From: Actinomycetota bacterium
GTDB taxonomy: Bacteria > Actinomycetota > Actinomycetes > S36-B12
Direction: 5' to 3'
Assembly (NCBI GenBank): GCA_016717115.1
Contig: JADKGE010000008.1
Span: forward strand, 1-64,000
Length of the DNA stretch: 64,000 nucleotides
Each line of letters opens with the position of its first letter. The first letter of the stretch is position 1. Below the pieces are notes generated by a model that was given only the letters and a program-made list of their open reading frames with translations, searched no databases and was not told the origin of the DNA. A program made the position numbers and the translations under genes. Positions 40,941 to 50,573 of this stretch are shown here, piece after piece.

Positions 40941-41942
40941 CTAGGGCAGCGTGACGACCTGCGCGGCGTACGCGAGCCCGGCGCCGAACCCGATGAGCAG
41001 CGCGGTGCCGCCGTGCGGTGCCTCGCCGGACTCGAGCATATTGGCCATCGCGAGGGGCACCGACGCCGCTGACGTGTTGCCCGCGTAGGCGATGTCCCGT
41101 GCGACGGGAACGTGCGCGGGGAGCTTGAGGGCTCGCACCATCGCGTCGGTGATGCGCATGTTCGCCTGGTGCGGGATGAAGGCGTCGAGGTCGGTGGCCG
41201 CCACACCCGCCACGTCGAGGGCTCGCTGCGAGGCCTTCGACATCTCGCCGACGGCCCAGCGGAAGACCTGCTGGCCCTGCATCTCCAGCGTCGGGAAGGT
41301 CTCGCTGCCGGTGTCGCGGAACTCGATCAGGGACTGCGTCATCGTGATCGCGTCCTTCTGCGAGCCGTCCGAACCCCACACCACGGGCCCGATGGCCGGT
41401 TCGTCGGACGGTCCCACGACGACGGCGCCGGCGCCGTCGGCGAAGATGAACGCGGTGCCGCGGTCCTCGGGGTTCACCCAGTCGGTGAGCTTCTCGACGC
41501 CGACGAGGACGACGTAGCGGGCGCTCCCGCCGCGGATCATGTCGCTGGCCAGGGCCAGGCCGTAGCAGAATCCGGCGCAGGCCGCGGAGATGTCCATCGC
41601 CGCGCCCGAGGTCCCGAGGCGCGAAGCGACCTCGACGGCAGCGGATGGCGTCTGGTACGGATGCGTCACCGTCGCGAGGATCACCATGCCCACCTGATCG
41701 CCCGTGATGCCGGCTTGGGTGAGGGCCTCCTGCGCGGCGCTCGTCGCCATGTCGACCACGGACTCGTCGGGGCCCGCATAGCGCCGTTCGATGATGCCGG
41801 AACGCTCGCGGATCCATTCGTCGGAGGAGTCGATGTGCTCGCACACCTCGGCGTTCGTCACGATGCGGCTCGGGCGGTGGACGCCGATGGACATGATTCG
41901 CGCGTACTCGGCGCCAATCGAGGGATTGATGCGGGCACTCAC
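40941..41942 (-). CDS. fabH: 3-oxoacyl-ACP synthase III
   Basis: It starts fatty-acid synthesis by condensing acyl-CoA with malonyl-ACP. Of 333 residues, the catalytic Cys is in ISAACAGFCYGLALASDM, His in FIPHQANMRITDAMV and Asn in YAGNTSAASVPLAMA. VNPEDRGTAFIFADGAGAVVVG is also conserved. GTG 41942 overlaps the fabD stop (GTGA), so the two are translationally coupled. FabH sets chain-start type (iso/anteiso or straight), which cannot be read from sequence here. Confidence 0.95.
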   Translation of the reverse strand: MSARINPSIGAEYARIMSIGVHRPSRIVTNAEVCEHIDSSDEWIRERSGIIERRYAGPDESVVDMATSAAQEALTQAGITGDQVGMVILATVTHPYQTPSAAVEVASRLGTSGAAMDISAACAGFCYGLALASDMIRGGSARYVVLVGVEKLTDWVNPEDRGTAFIFADGAGAVVVGPSDEPAIGPVVWGSDGSQKDAITMTQSLIEFRDTGSETFPTLEMQGQQVFRWAVGEMSKASQRALDVAGVAATDLDAFIPHQANMRITDAMVRALKLPAHVPVARDIAYAGNTSAASVPLAMANMLESGEAPHGGTALLIGFGAGLAYAAQVVTLP

Positions 41943-43132
41943 GCGTGGGCCTCCTGGGCGATCGGGTGAAGTCGCACGATGGGCTGGCCGGGTGCCACCG
42001 GGTCGCCGTCCTCGACGAGCCACTCTACGACCACGCCGCCGTGCGGAGCGACGACAGGAATCGTCTCGCGGAGGGTCTCCACGGTGCCGATGGTCGCGTC
42101 GACCGTGAACTCGTCGCCCACGGCAACCGGGGTACCGAGCCGGAAGGCGCCCTTGATGGGGGCCACGAGGAGTCGCCACGTGGGTTGGTTGTCGAGGTTC
42201 GCGGAGGCGCCGTGCTGCTCGATGATGCGCCAGGCCTCGGGCAGGTCGTCGGGAGTCTTCACCGCGAGGGTCTCGACCCCGGGCAGTGCGCGCTTGATGA
42301 GGCCGGTCAGGGTGCCGGCCGGTGGGATCTCGATGACGGCGGTGACGCCGAGGTCGGCCATGGCGCTCATGCACAGGTCCCAGCGCACCGGGTTGCTCAC
42401 CTGCGTGACGAGACGGCGCATGACGTCGCGGCCGTCGTGCACCACACGGCCATCGGCGTTCGAGATGAGGGGGATGCGGGGATCATGCGTGGTGATCGCC
42501 CTGGAGTAGTGGGACAGCACATCGACGGCTGGCGTCATGTGGCTGGTGTGGAACGCGCCGGCGACCTCAAGCGGGCGGACCCGCGAGCCCTCGGGCGGAT
42601 CGCCGGCGAATGCGGCCAGTTGTTCGAGAGTGCCGGCGACGACGATCTGGCCGGCACCGTTCATGTTCGCCGCCGTCAGCCCGTGCTTCGTCGCCGATGC
42701 GACCACTGTCTCGGGGTCCCCGCCCAGCACAGCGCTCATGCCGGTGGGGGTGAGTGCCGCGGCCCGGGCCATCTGGCGCCCTCGCTCGCGCACGAAGACC
42801 ATGGCCTGCTCGGCGGTCAGGACGCCGGACCCGACCGCTGCCGTGATCTCGCCCACGGAGTGCCCCGCGCCCGCGCCGATGCGGGCGAAGGCGTTGCCGG
42901 GTTGGGGGAAGAGGCTGAGGAGCGTGACCAGGCCGGCCCCGACGATGAGGGGTTGGGCAATGGCCGTGTCGCGGATGGTCTGCGCGTCGGAGACCGTGCC
43001 ATGCTCGATCAGGTCGACGCCACTGACGACGGACAGCCAGGCGAGGCGTTCCCGGACTCCGGGGACCTCGAGCCATGGGGTGAGGAAGCCGGGCGACTGG
43101 GAGCCCTGTCCGGGCGCGACGACAACGAGCAC
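41939..43132 (-). CDS. fabD: Malonyl-CoA:ACP transacylase with C-terminal degenerate BCCP-like domain
   Basis: Residues 1-300 form the transacylase: VVVAPGQGSQSPGF, the nucleophile GAGHSVGEITAAV, VRERGRQMARAA, and the His in VAGAFHTSHM. The last 80 residues are an added biotinyl/lipoyl-type domain (LLVAPIKGAFRLGTPVAVGDEF, then VVAPHGGVVVEWLVEDGDPV and APGQPIVRLHP). It aligns with biotin carboxyl carrier protein, except that the biotin site MKM is replaced by LRE, so it cannot be biotinylated. The frame opens at a TTG at 43183, but GTG 43132, eight bases after GGAAGG, matches the FabD N-terminus better. Confidence 0.9.
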   Translation of the reverse strand: MLVVVAPGQGSQSPGFLTPWLEVPGVRERLAWLSVVSGVDLIEHGTVSDAQTIRDTAIAQPLIVGAGLVTLLSLFPQPGNAFARIGAGAGHSVGEITAAVGSGVLTAEQAMVFVRERGRQMARAAALTPTGMSAVLGGDPETVVASATKHGLTAANMNGAGQIVVAGTLEQLAAFAGDPPEGSRVRPLEVAGAFHTSHMTPAVDVLSHYSRAITTHDPRIPLISNADGRVVHDGRDVMRRLVTQVSNPVRWDLCMSAMADLGVTAVIEIPPAGTLTGLIKRALPGVETLAVKTPDDLPEAWRIIEQHGASANLDNQPTWRLLVAPIKGAFRLGTPVAVGDEFTVDATIGTVETLRETIPVVAPHGGVVVEWLVEDGDPVAPGQPIVRLHPIAQEAHA

Positions 43133-43199
43133 ACTCGTAGCCTTCCGTGGTGCGGCCGCGGCGTGCGCTGTTGAGCGTGCCAATCTCGGGCCGTTTGGT

Positions 43200-43216
43200 T
43201 TGTAGGAATCCTACAA
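43200..43216. promoter_or_regulatory. Palindrome TTGTAGGA-A-TCCTACAA upstream of fabD
   Basis: Perfect 8-bp arms with a single central base lie between the regulator stop and the fabD start. There is no U-tract and the stem is too short and AT-rich to be a terminator. It is a good candidate operator for the adjacent PucR/FasR-type regulator, which in Streptomyces activates the fabD operon. Confidence 0.65.
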
Positions 43217-43231
43217 GTGCGGAGGAGTCCG

Positions 43232-44387
43232 CTACGTGCCGAGGTCGTCGATCACGAGCCGCCCGAGGGTCAGGCCGATGCGCAGCGTGAAGGCTCCTCG
43301 GGCATCGGTGGGGCTGTAGCCGGTGACATCGGCGATGCGGCGCAGTCGGTAGCGCACGGTGTTGGGGTGGATGAACAGCGCCCGGGCGGTCGCCTCCAGG
43401 GAGGGGGTGCGTTCCAGGTAGGTGGTCGCCGTGTCGTAGAGGGCGGCGTCGTTCAGCAGCAGCAGGTGGGTCGCTTCGACCAGGGCCGCGACCGCGTCCG
43501 GTGTCACCGGCCAGTGCTCGCTCCGGCAGCAGGTCGCTCGCCGCGACGGGCCTGGGGGCGTCCGGCCAGCCCCAGGCGGCCCGCAGCCCCGACAGGGCCG
43601 CACGTGCGGCACCTGGCACCAGCGCGAGCGAGGCCACCGGATCGCTCGCCACCACGGGACCGGGTCCGAAGTGCGGCGCGAGGAGTCGGGCTGCCTTCAT
43701 GTGGTCGCTGCCCCGGCCGACCACGGCCAGCAGGGTCGCGCCGTGGATGCCCGTGAGCAGGTCGAGGCGCTGGTGGTCGGCGGCCCGCCGCAGCACATCG
43801 AGGGCGTTCGCCGGATCCCCGAGCGGGGCCGCCCCTGCGAGCACGATCATCGCCGACTGGGTCGACCAGCCGAGCGTCGCGACCCTGCCGAGTACCGACT
43901 CGTCCACCTCGTCGCGCAGGAGCGCATCGACCACGAGCGCCTCCAGTCGCGCATCCCATGCGCCGCGGGCCTCGGCCGCCCGGGCGTACACCTCGGCCGC
44001 CGAGAACGCGATCTCGCGCGAGTAGCGCAGCACGGCGAGGCGTAGCTCGGGCTGGTCCGCCTCGGTGGCGAGCCGATCGATCGCCGACTCGACGACACCG
44101 ACGGTGGTGCGCACGAGGTCAACCGTCTGCTCCAGCGAGATGACGCGCGCGAGTTCGCGCGGGGCGGCGCCGAAGACGTCTGCGGTCAGGGCCGGAGGCT
44201 CGTCGGGCGCCGCGAACCAGTCGATGAAGGCGGTGATGCCGGCCTGGGCCACGAGCGAGACCCACGATCTCTCGTCCGGACCGAGTTCGCGGAACCAGGG
44301 CAGCGTCTCCTCCATCCGCTTCGTTGCGGCGGTGGTCAGTTCGCCCGTGGCGCGCGTGATGAGCTCGACCTCCGGAGCACTGCTCAT
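43232..44387 (-). pseudogene. PucR-type regulator of fatty-acid synthesis (FasR-like), apparent frameshift
   Basis: From ATG 44387 the first frame gives the N-terminal sensor (LVAQAGITAFIDWFAAP to LPERALAGD, about 290 aa). The second frame gives the C-terminal PucR HTH (PDAVAALVEATHLLLL, LERTPSLEATARALFIHPNTVRYRLRRIADVTG). They join at about 43507, where GACACCGGAC appears in place of an expected GACCCGGAC, a net change of +1 or -2. Everything else is intact, so sequencing error is plausible. The genomic position, directly upstream of fabD, is that of Streptomyces FasR, an activator of the fab operon. It is probably co-transcribed with the iron transporter gene before it. Confidence 0.82.
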
Positions 44388-44398
44388 GCGGGTGCCCG

Positions 44399-45550
44399 CT
44401 AGCCGACGGAGATGCCGATGATGCGGCCCACGCCGAAGGTGACCAGCGCCGCGCCCACTCCCCATGCGAGTTGCCGCAGGGCCGAGAAGACGACTCCCCG
44501 CCCGGACAGACGGCCCACCACGCCACCCACGACGAGCAGGGCGACCATCGACATGGTGATCGCGAGCACGAGGGCGGGGGTGCCCGACAGGAACAGGAAC
44601 GGGATCACGACCACCGACGCGCCGATCGCGAACGCGACGAAGCTCGAGATCGCCACCCGCACGGGGTTGCCCAGTCCGTCGGGGTCCAAGCCCAGCTCCT
44701 CGCGAGCGAGGGTGTCCAGGGCGGTCTTCGGGTCGGCCATGATGCGCTCGGCCACCTGCGCGGCCTGCGCGCGATCGAGCCCCTTGGCACGGTAGATGAG
44801 CTCCAGCTCCTTCTGCTCCTCCTCGGGCTTCTCGCGGAGCTCGCTCGCCTCCATCTCGATCTCACGGCGGAACAGGTCGCGCTGGCTCGCGACGCTCACG
44901 TACTCGCCGGCGGCCATCGAGAACGCGCCGGCAAGCAGGCCGGCGAGGCCGGCGAACACGATGGTGCGGTTGTCGGGAGCGGCGCCGGCGAAACCCATCA
45001 CGAGGGCGGTGTTCGACACCAGGCCGTCACTCACGCCGAAGACCGCGGCCCGCGTCGAGCCGGATCGGTCGCCCCGGTGCCACGGCTCCCCATCGCCCGG
45101 AGAGGGGGCCCGTCGTGGCGGCAACGGCGCGACGGGCGCGGTGCTGCCGTCGGGCTGGAGCGACGTGCGCATCTGCTGGAACACCTCGATGTGGTCGCGC
45201 TCGTCGTCGGACATCGACGTCGGTGCCTCAGGCTCCTCGTCGTACATGCCGGCGTCCGCGCCCTCCGCAGCCTCCAAGTGGCGCAGCACGTCGGCGAAGC
45301 CCGCGCCGCGTGCGCGGGCGACCAGGGCCGCGTCGGACGGATCGAGCTGCGTCGGCGCGGGTGGTACCGGCACACCGTTCTCGGTGAGCTTGTCGATCCA
45401 GTGCGCGGCGTGCTGCTCCTCGATCTCCGCGAGCTCCAGCAGCGCATCGCGTCGGTCGCCTTGGACCGTGCCGGCGAGCGCGCGATAGAGCATGGCAGCA
45501 CTGCGCTCCGCCTTGAGGTACCTCAGGAAGCGCTTCGGGTCGGCGGCCAT
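44399..45550 (-). CDS. Ferritin-like/VIT1 iron transporter fusion (erythrin-vacuolar iron transport type)
   Basis: The N-terminal 140 residues are a rubrerythrin-like four-helix bundle with iron-ligand motifs (RYLKAERSAAMLYRAL, ELAEIEEQHAAHW, DERDHIEVFQQM). The C-terminal 220 residues are a CCC1/VIT1 transporter (RAAVFGVSDGLVSNTALVMGFAGA, LLAGAFSMAAGEYVSVASQRDLFRREI, and three further helices). The fusion would take up Fe(II) or Mn(II) on the soluble domain and export it across the membrane. Length is 383 aa, normal for such fusions. It lies between aceE and the FasR-like gene with 2-11 bp gaps, an odd partner for lipid genes. Confidence 0.9.
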   Translation of the reverse strand: MAADPKRFLRYLKAERSAAMLYRALAGTVQGDRRDALLELAEIEEQHAAHWIDKLTENGVPVPPAPTQLDPSDAALVARARGAGFADVLRHLEAAEGADAGMYDEEPEAPTSMSDDERDHIEVFQQMRTSLQPDGSTAPVAPLPPRRAPSPGDGEPWHRGDRSGSTRAAVFGVSDGLVSNTALVMGFAGAAPDNRTIVFAGLAGLLAGAFSMAAGEYVSVASQRDLFRREIEMEASELREKPEEEQKELELIYRAKGLDRAQAAQVAERIMADPKTALDTLAREELGLDPDGLGNPVRVAISSFVAFAIGASVVVIPFLFLSGTPALVLAITMSMVALLVVGGVVGRLSGRGVVFSALRQLAWGVGAALVTFGVGRIIGISVG

Positions 45551-45552
45551 CG

Positions 45553-48357
45553 TCAGCCGCTGCCCTCGGTGTTGCCGGCGTCGGCCGCGGCCGGATCGTC
45601 GAGGCGGTAGCGGGCGATGGCCTCACTCAGGCGCCCGCGATCGAATTCGCCTCGCTTGGCCAGCATCGCCAGCGTCTGAACCGTGATCGACTCAGCGTCG
45701 ACGAGGAAATGCCGACGCAGGGCACCACGGGTATCGGACATGCCCCAGCCGTCGGTGCCCAGCGACACGAAGTCGGCGGGCACCCAGTCGCGGATCTGGT
45801 CCTGAACGGCGCGCATCCAGTCGGACACCGCGACGACCGGACCCGGGCGGCCGGCAAGCCGGCTGGTGACGTACGCCTCGCGGGGATCCTCGTCGGGGTT
45901 GAGGAGGTTGTGACGGTCGACGGCGAGGCCGTCGCGGCGCAGTTCGTTCCAGGACGTGACCGACCAGACATCGGCGCTCACGCCCCAGGCAAGGCCCAGT
46001 TGACGCCGACCACGCTGGCCAGCACCTGCGCCTTCGGTCCGTCCGACCCGCCCTCGCTGATGAGGTGCATTCCGCGAAGGATGCCGTCGATGTCGACGTC
46101 GTCCGGCTCCGCCGGCTGGGCGTAGGGCTCGTTGTAGATCGTCATGTAGTAGTAGACGTTCTCGGGGTCCTCGCCGTACATCCGACGCAAGCCGTCCTTG
46201 AAGATGTGGCCGATCTCGTACCCGAACGCCGGGTCGTAGGCGACGACCGCGGGATTCGTGGCGGCGAGCAGCAGCGAGTGCCCGTCCTCGTGCTGGAGGC
46301 CCTCGCCGTTGAGCGTGGTCCGGCCCGCGGTGGCACCGAGGACGAAGCCACGAGCCATCTGGTCCATCGCCGCCCAGAAGCCGTCGCCGGTGCGCTGGAA
46401 CCCGAACATGGAGTAGAAGATGTAGATCGGGATCATCGGCTCACCGTGCGTCGCGTAGGACGTGCCAACGGCGGTGAACGACGCGACCGAACCGGCCTCG
46501 TTGATGCCCTCGTGCAGGATCTGGCCGGTCTTCGACTCCTTGTACGACAGCATGAGCTCGCGGTCGACGGACAGGTACTGCTGTCCGTGAGGGGAGTAGA
46601 TCTTCGCCGTCGGGAACAGGGAGTCCATGCCGAATGTGCGGGCCTCGTCGGGGATGACGGGCACGAAGCGGCCGCCGATCTCCGGATCCTTCATGAGGTC
46701 CTTCAGCATGCGGACGAAGGCCATCGTCGTGGCGACCTGCTGCTTGCCCGGATCCTCGTTCATCACGTGTAGACGTCGTCCCCGGGCAGGGTCAGAGCCT
46801 GGCCTCGGTCCGGCGGGTGGGCACCGAACCGCCGAGGCGTCGCCGCGTCTCGAGCATGTACTGCACGGCCTCGTCGTCGGGTCCTGGGTGGTAGTACGGC
46901 GGCAGGTAGGGGTTCTCCTCGAGCTGGCTGTCGGAGATCGGGATGTGCACCGTGTCGCGGAACTCCTTGAGGTCGTCAAGGGTCAGCTTCTTCATCTGGT
47001 GGGTGGAGTTGCGGCCCTCGAAGTGCGAGCCCAGGGTCCAGCCCTTGATGGTCTTGGCCAGAACGACTGTGGGCTGGCCCTTGACCCGCGTCGCGGCCTC
47101 GTACGCCGCGTACATCTTCCGGTAGTCGTGGCCTCCGCGCTGCAGGCTCCACACCTCGTCGTCGGTCCATCCCTCGACGAGCCTCGCGGTGCGTGCGTCA
47201 CGGCCGAAGAAGTGCTCGCGGACGAAGGCGCCGTCCTCGCTCTTGTAGGTCTGGAAGTCGCCGTCGGGGGTGTTGTTCATCAGACTGACAAGTGCGCCGT
47301 CGCGGTCCTTGGCCAGCAGCTCGTCCCACTTGCGGCCCCAGACGACCTTGATGACGTTCCACCCGGCGCCGCGGAACAGGCTCTCCAGCTCCTGGATGAT
47401 CTTGCCGTTGCCGCGGACCGGGCCGTCGAGTCGCTGCAGGTTGCAGTTCACGACGAAGGTCAGGTTGTCGAGTTCCTCGCGTGCCGCCAGGGTGAGCGCG
47501 CCGACCGCGTCGACCTCGTCGGTCTCGCCGTCGCCGAGGAATGCCCACACGTGCTGGTCGGAGGCGTCCTTGATGCCGCGATGCGCGAGGTACCTGTTGA
47601 AGCGCGCCTGGTAAATCGCCTGGATCGGGCCTAGGCCCATGGAGACCGTCGGGAACTGCCAGAACCACGGCATGAGCCTGGGGTGGGGGTAGGAGGGAAG
47701 CCCACCGCCGGGATGCGAGACCTCCTGCCGGAATCCGTCGAGCTGATGCTCGGTGAGCCGGCCCTCGACGAACGCCCGCGCATACATGCCGGGGGAGGCG
47801 TGCCCCTGGAAGAAGACCTGATCGCCGCCGCCCGGATGGTCGGGCCCGCGGAAGAAGTGGTTGAAGCCCACTTCGTAGAGGGTGGCGGACGATGCGTAGC
47901 TCGAGATGTGGCCGCCCACGGAGATGCCGGGCCGCTGGGCTCGATGGACCATGATCGCCGCGTTCCAGCGCACGATCTGGCGGATGCGCTTCTCGAGCGA
48001 CTCGTTGCCGGGGAATGCCGGCTCCCGCTCGGGAGGGATCGTGTTGATGTAGTCGGTGCTGCGCAGGCTAGGCACTCCGACGTTGCGCTCTGCCGCTCGG
48101 CGGAGCAGCGAGAGCATCAGGTAGCGCGCCCGGTAGTTGCCGGACTGGTCGACGATGTTGTCGAAGGACTCGACCCATTCGGCCGTTTCGTCGGGGTCGA
48201 CGTCCACGTACTGGGTGGGAAGTCCGCCCGCGAGCAGCGGGTCTCGGTCACGTCCGGGGGCCACGGTGCACCCTTCGATTCGGCCGGCGCTCGGGATCAC
48301 CGAAGGCCAGGGATTCGGATTGTGGTCAATCAGGATTGTGCGCTCATCCTTGCTCAT
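45553..48357 (-). pseudogene. aceE: Pyruvate dehydrogenase E1 (homodimeric type), three apparent frame breaks
   Basis: AceE decarboxylates pyruvate and transfers acetyl to lipoyl-E2. The start (ATG 48357) through about 46800 holds the TPP domain, with [38 protein letters not shown] and [21 protein letters not shown]. The middle frame carries [47 protein letters not shown] and [22 protein letters not shown]. The last frame carries SADVWSVTSWNELRRDGLAVDRHNLLNP. Breaks lie at about 46798, about 46766 (one G lost in ACGGTG) and about 45993, where some 8-10 codons between NWAL and WGVSADVW are missing. The protein is otherwise highly conserved and probably essential, so assembly error is likely. 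Confidence 0.88.
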
Positions 48358-48546
48358 GCTGGTCCGATTGTCGTCGGGAGGGCCGAAATGCGTCCTCGCG
48401 GCAAGAAACGTGATCCAATTCGGCCCTGATGCTTGCGCGTCGGCGCCACGTCCGGTGGACTACGGCGAGGAAGCGGAGCACTCCGCTTCGTCAGAGATGA
48501 CGATCGGGGGTCTCCAGCCCCGGGTCGCAACGAGGTGAGGAGAGAA

Positions 48547-48969
48547 GTGACCGCCGCTGCGGAGGACGAGGCTCGCGATCGGGCCCGTCGACTCGGACTT
48601 CAGTCCGGTCTCACCGTTCAGGAAATGGGCTACGACGACGACGTCGATCAGGCGTTGCGTGCGGGCATCGAGAGTGTCATCGGAAGTGAGCTCGTCGACG
48701 AGGACTACGACGACGTCGTCGATGTGGTGGTCATGTGGTGGCGGGATGATGACGGCGACCTCGCCGACGGCCTCCTCGATGCCATCGGCCCGCTCACCGA
48801 TCACGGCGTCGTATGGCTGATGACGCCGAAGCCTGGACGTAGCGGGCACATCGAGGCCGAGGACATCGCCGATGCAGCACCCACCGCGGGCCTCCAGCAG
48901 ACCAGCACGATCAGCGCCGGCTCGCACTGGCAGGGCACTCGATTGGTGGCTCCGCGCGCCAAGAGGTAG
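48547..48969 (+). CDS. DUF3052 protein
   Basis: The 140-residue cytosolic actinobacterial protein starts at GTG 48547 after [64 protein letters not shown] and a C-terminal [20 protein letters not shown] are characteristic. Its role is unknown. It is typically found, as here, near aceE and a peroxiredoxin. It is divergent from aceE. Confidence 0.87.
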   Translation: MTAAAEDEARDRARRLGLQSGLTVQEMGYDDDVDQALRAGIESVIGSELVDEDYDDVVDVVVMWWRDDDGDLADGLLDAIGPLTDHGVVWLMTPKPGRSGHIEAEDIADAAPTAGLQQTSTISAGSHWQGTRLVAPRAKR

Positions 48970-49025
48970 CGTCGAACCGCGCGCGACCCTTCGTCCGCGC
49001 CCGATCATCTCTTGAGGAGTCTTCG

Positions 49026-49487
49026 ATGTCCGTTGCCGTTGGCCAGGAAGCACCCGACTTCACCCTGACGAACCAGTCCGGCGACAAGGTGTCCTTGTCC
49101 GACTACCGGGGCAAGAAGAACGTCGTTCTGATGTTCTACCCCTTCGCCTTCTCGGGAATGTGCACCACCGAGCTGTGCGCCCTCCGGGATCGCTACGTCG
49201 ACTTCGTCAATGACGACTCGGTCGTGCTGAGCGTCTCGTGCGACAGCCGCCACACGCTCAGGGCCTTCGCGGAGGCGGAGGGGCTCACTCACTCGCTGCT
49301 GGCCGACTTCTGGCCGCACGGTGCCGTGGCGCAGACCTACGGAGCCTTCCTCGACGAGCTGGGCTTCGACACGCGGGCGACGTTCGTCATCGACAAGGAC
49401 GGCATCGTCCGCTGGTCAGTGGTCAACGGCCCGGGTGAGGCCCGCAGTGCGGACGACTACGCGCAGGCCCTCGCCGACCTGGCCTGA
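49026..49487 (+). CDS. Peroxiredoxin (AhpE type)
   Basis: The 153-residue thiol peroxidase starts at ATG 49026 after [56 protein letters not shown] contains the peroxidatic Cys in the (P/F)xxxTxxC context; Arg of the site is in [15 protein letters not shown]. It reduces H2O2 or organic peroxides. The single Cys pair CTTELC is one-Cys/AhpE-like, with a second Cys four residues later. It follows DUF3052 in the same direction. Confidence 0.92.
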   Translation: MSVAVGQEAPDFTLTNQSGDKVSLSDYRGKKNVVLMFYPFAFSGMCTTELCALRDRYVDFVNDDSVVLSVSCDSRHTLRAFAEAEGLTHSLLADFWPHGAVAQTYGAFLDELGFDTRATFVIDKDGIVRWSVVNGPGEARSADDYAQALADLA

Positions 49488-49507
49488 TCCGGTCCAGGCT
49501 CGGCCGA

Positions 49508-50218
49508 TCAGGGGGTTGTCGGCTTGGGCAGGGCGATGCTCAGGTCGGCGTTGTTCTTCGCGGCGCCTGACGCGTTCTCCGTGAGAACGGTGACGGAGTG
49601 CGTCTTGCCGGATTCCAGCCCGTTGACCTGGAAGCCGCCCGTCGTGAGGCCGTACGCCATGACATTGCCGTCCACGATCACGCTGTAGGTCACCGGGTTG
49701 GCGGTGTACTGAGGTGCCTGCCACGCGAGCGTGATCGACGTCGGCGTCTTGGCGGGCGAGATGAGCCCGACCACCATCGACGGCAGCGTGAGCACGTTGA
49801 TGGAGTTGCGGCCGACCCTCTTCGTCACCGTGCGCGTGATCTTCTGACCCTTCGACGGTCCGCTCTGGATCGTGACTTCCTTCTTGATGGACTTGTAGAC
49901 GGTCAGGATGTAGCCGTAGGACGTGTTGGGCAGCAGGTTGATGTCCTTGAGACTCGACGCAGACGTCTTGGACACCAGCATCGCGCCATCACTGCGCTGG
50001 ACCTGGTAGAGCATCGTCGCGGCCTCGTACTGCTTGCTTGGCGTCCAGGACAAGGCGACGAACTTGTCGTCTCCGTAGCCGATGAACACGGCCGCGCCGT
50101 TGCCCTCGGAGATGATCGCGTTGGGGGGCGGGGGTGCGGTGTCCGCGTGCGCGGGCACCGTGGCCAGTCCGCAGACCACCAGTGCACTGATAGCGACAAT
50201 CGTCGCAAAACGCCTCAT
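49508..50218 (-). CDS. Secreted FN3-domain protein
   Basis: The 236-residue protein starts at ATG 50218. It has a signal peptide (FATIVAISALVVCGLATVPAHA) and two FN3-like beta sandwiches (FVALSWTPSKQYEAATMLYQVQRSDG, NTSYGYILTVYK; then SITLAWQAPQYTANPVTYSVIVDG, LESGKTHSVTVLTENASGA). A Lys/Arg-rich insertion lies between them. It is related in style to the FN3 proteins of the exoprotein island. The function is probably adhesion or matrix, but there is no direct evidence. Confidence 0.8.
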   Translation of the reverse strand: MRRFATIVAISALVVCGLATVPAHADTAPPPPNAIISEGNGAAVFIGYGDDKFVALSWTPSKQYEAATMLYQVQRSDGAMLVSKTSASSLKDINLLPNTSYGYILTVYKSIKKEVTIQSGPSKGQKITRTVTKRVGRNSINVLTLPSMVVGLISPAKTPTSITLAWQAPQYTANPVTYSVIVDGNVMAYGLTTGGFQVNGLESGKTHSVTVLTENASGAAKNNADLSIALPKPTTP

Positions 50219-50283
50219 GCCATCCCCCCGGAGTCGAGAGTCATCTCCACGGGGTCGGTATCGGCCCGGGTGTCCCGAGCAGG

Positions 50284-50448
50284 CCCAGGCTGTCGGGCCC
50301 CACTCGCGGTCTCGCGCTGCGCGCTCGCCCTTCGTGGGCCCAGGCTGTCGGGCCCCACTCGCGGTCTCGCGCTGCGCGCTCGCCCTTCGTGGGCCCAGGC
50401 TGTCGGGCCCCACTCGCGGTCTCGCGCTGCGCGCTCGCCCTTCGTGGG
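50284..50448. repeat. Three tandem 55-bp repeats abutting tRNA-Val
   Basis: Units start at 50284, 50339 and 50394 and are essentially identical. Each carries GGGCCCCACTCGCGGTC and ends in CGTGGGCC. The minus-strand reading of each unit begins with the sequence of the tRNA acceptor end (TGGGCCCA), so the last tRNA bases are repeated three times downstream of the gene. Open frames through it (PTKGERAARDREWGPTAW) are artefacts of the repeat. No spacers vary, so it is not a CRISPR. Confidence 0.88.
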
Positions 50449-50517
50449 CCCAGCCGGACTCGAACCGACGACATCCTCCTTGTAAGGGAGGCGCTCTACC
50501 AACTGAGCTATGGGCCC
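50445..50517 (-). tRNA. tRNA-Val (anticodon TAC)
   Basis: The minus strand folds into a complete 73-nt cloverleaf. The acceptor is GGGCCCA/TGGGCCC with discriminator A. The D-arm is GCTC AGTTGGTAGA GCGC, the anticodon arm is CCTCC CTTACAA GGAGG (anticodon TAC), and the T-arm is GTCGG TTCGAGT CCGGC. CCA is not encoded. It is flanked downstream by the 55-bp repeats. Confidence 0.95.
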
Positions 50518-50573
50518 ACGCGGAGGCTACCGACGTCGCGCCGGGCCGCCCCCATCTGGGTAGCCTGACGTCC

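Noticed and set aside
50284..50448. CRISPR-like tandem repeat
   Set aside because: Units are directly adjacent with no variable spacers, and no cas genes are present.
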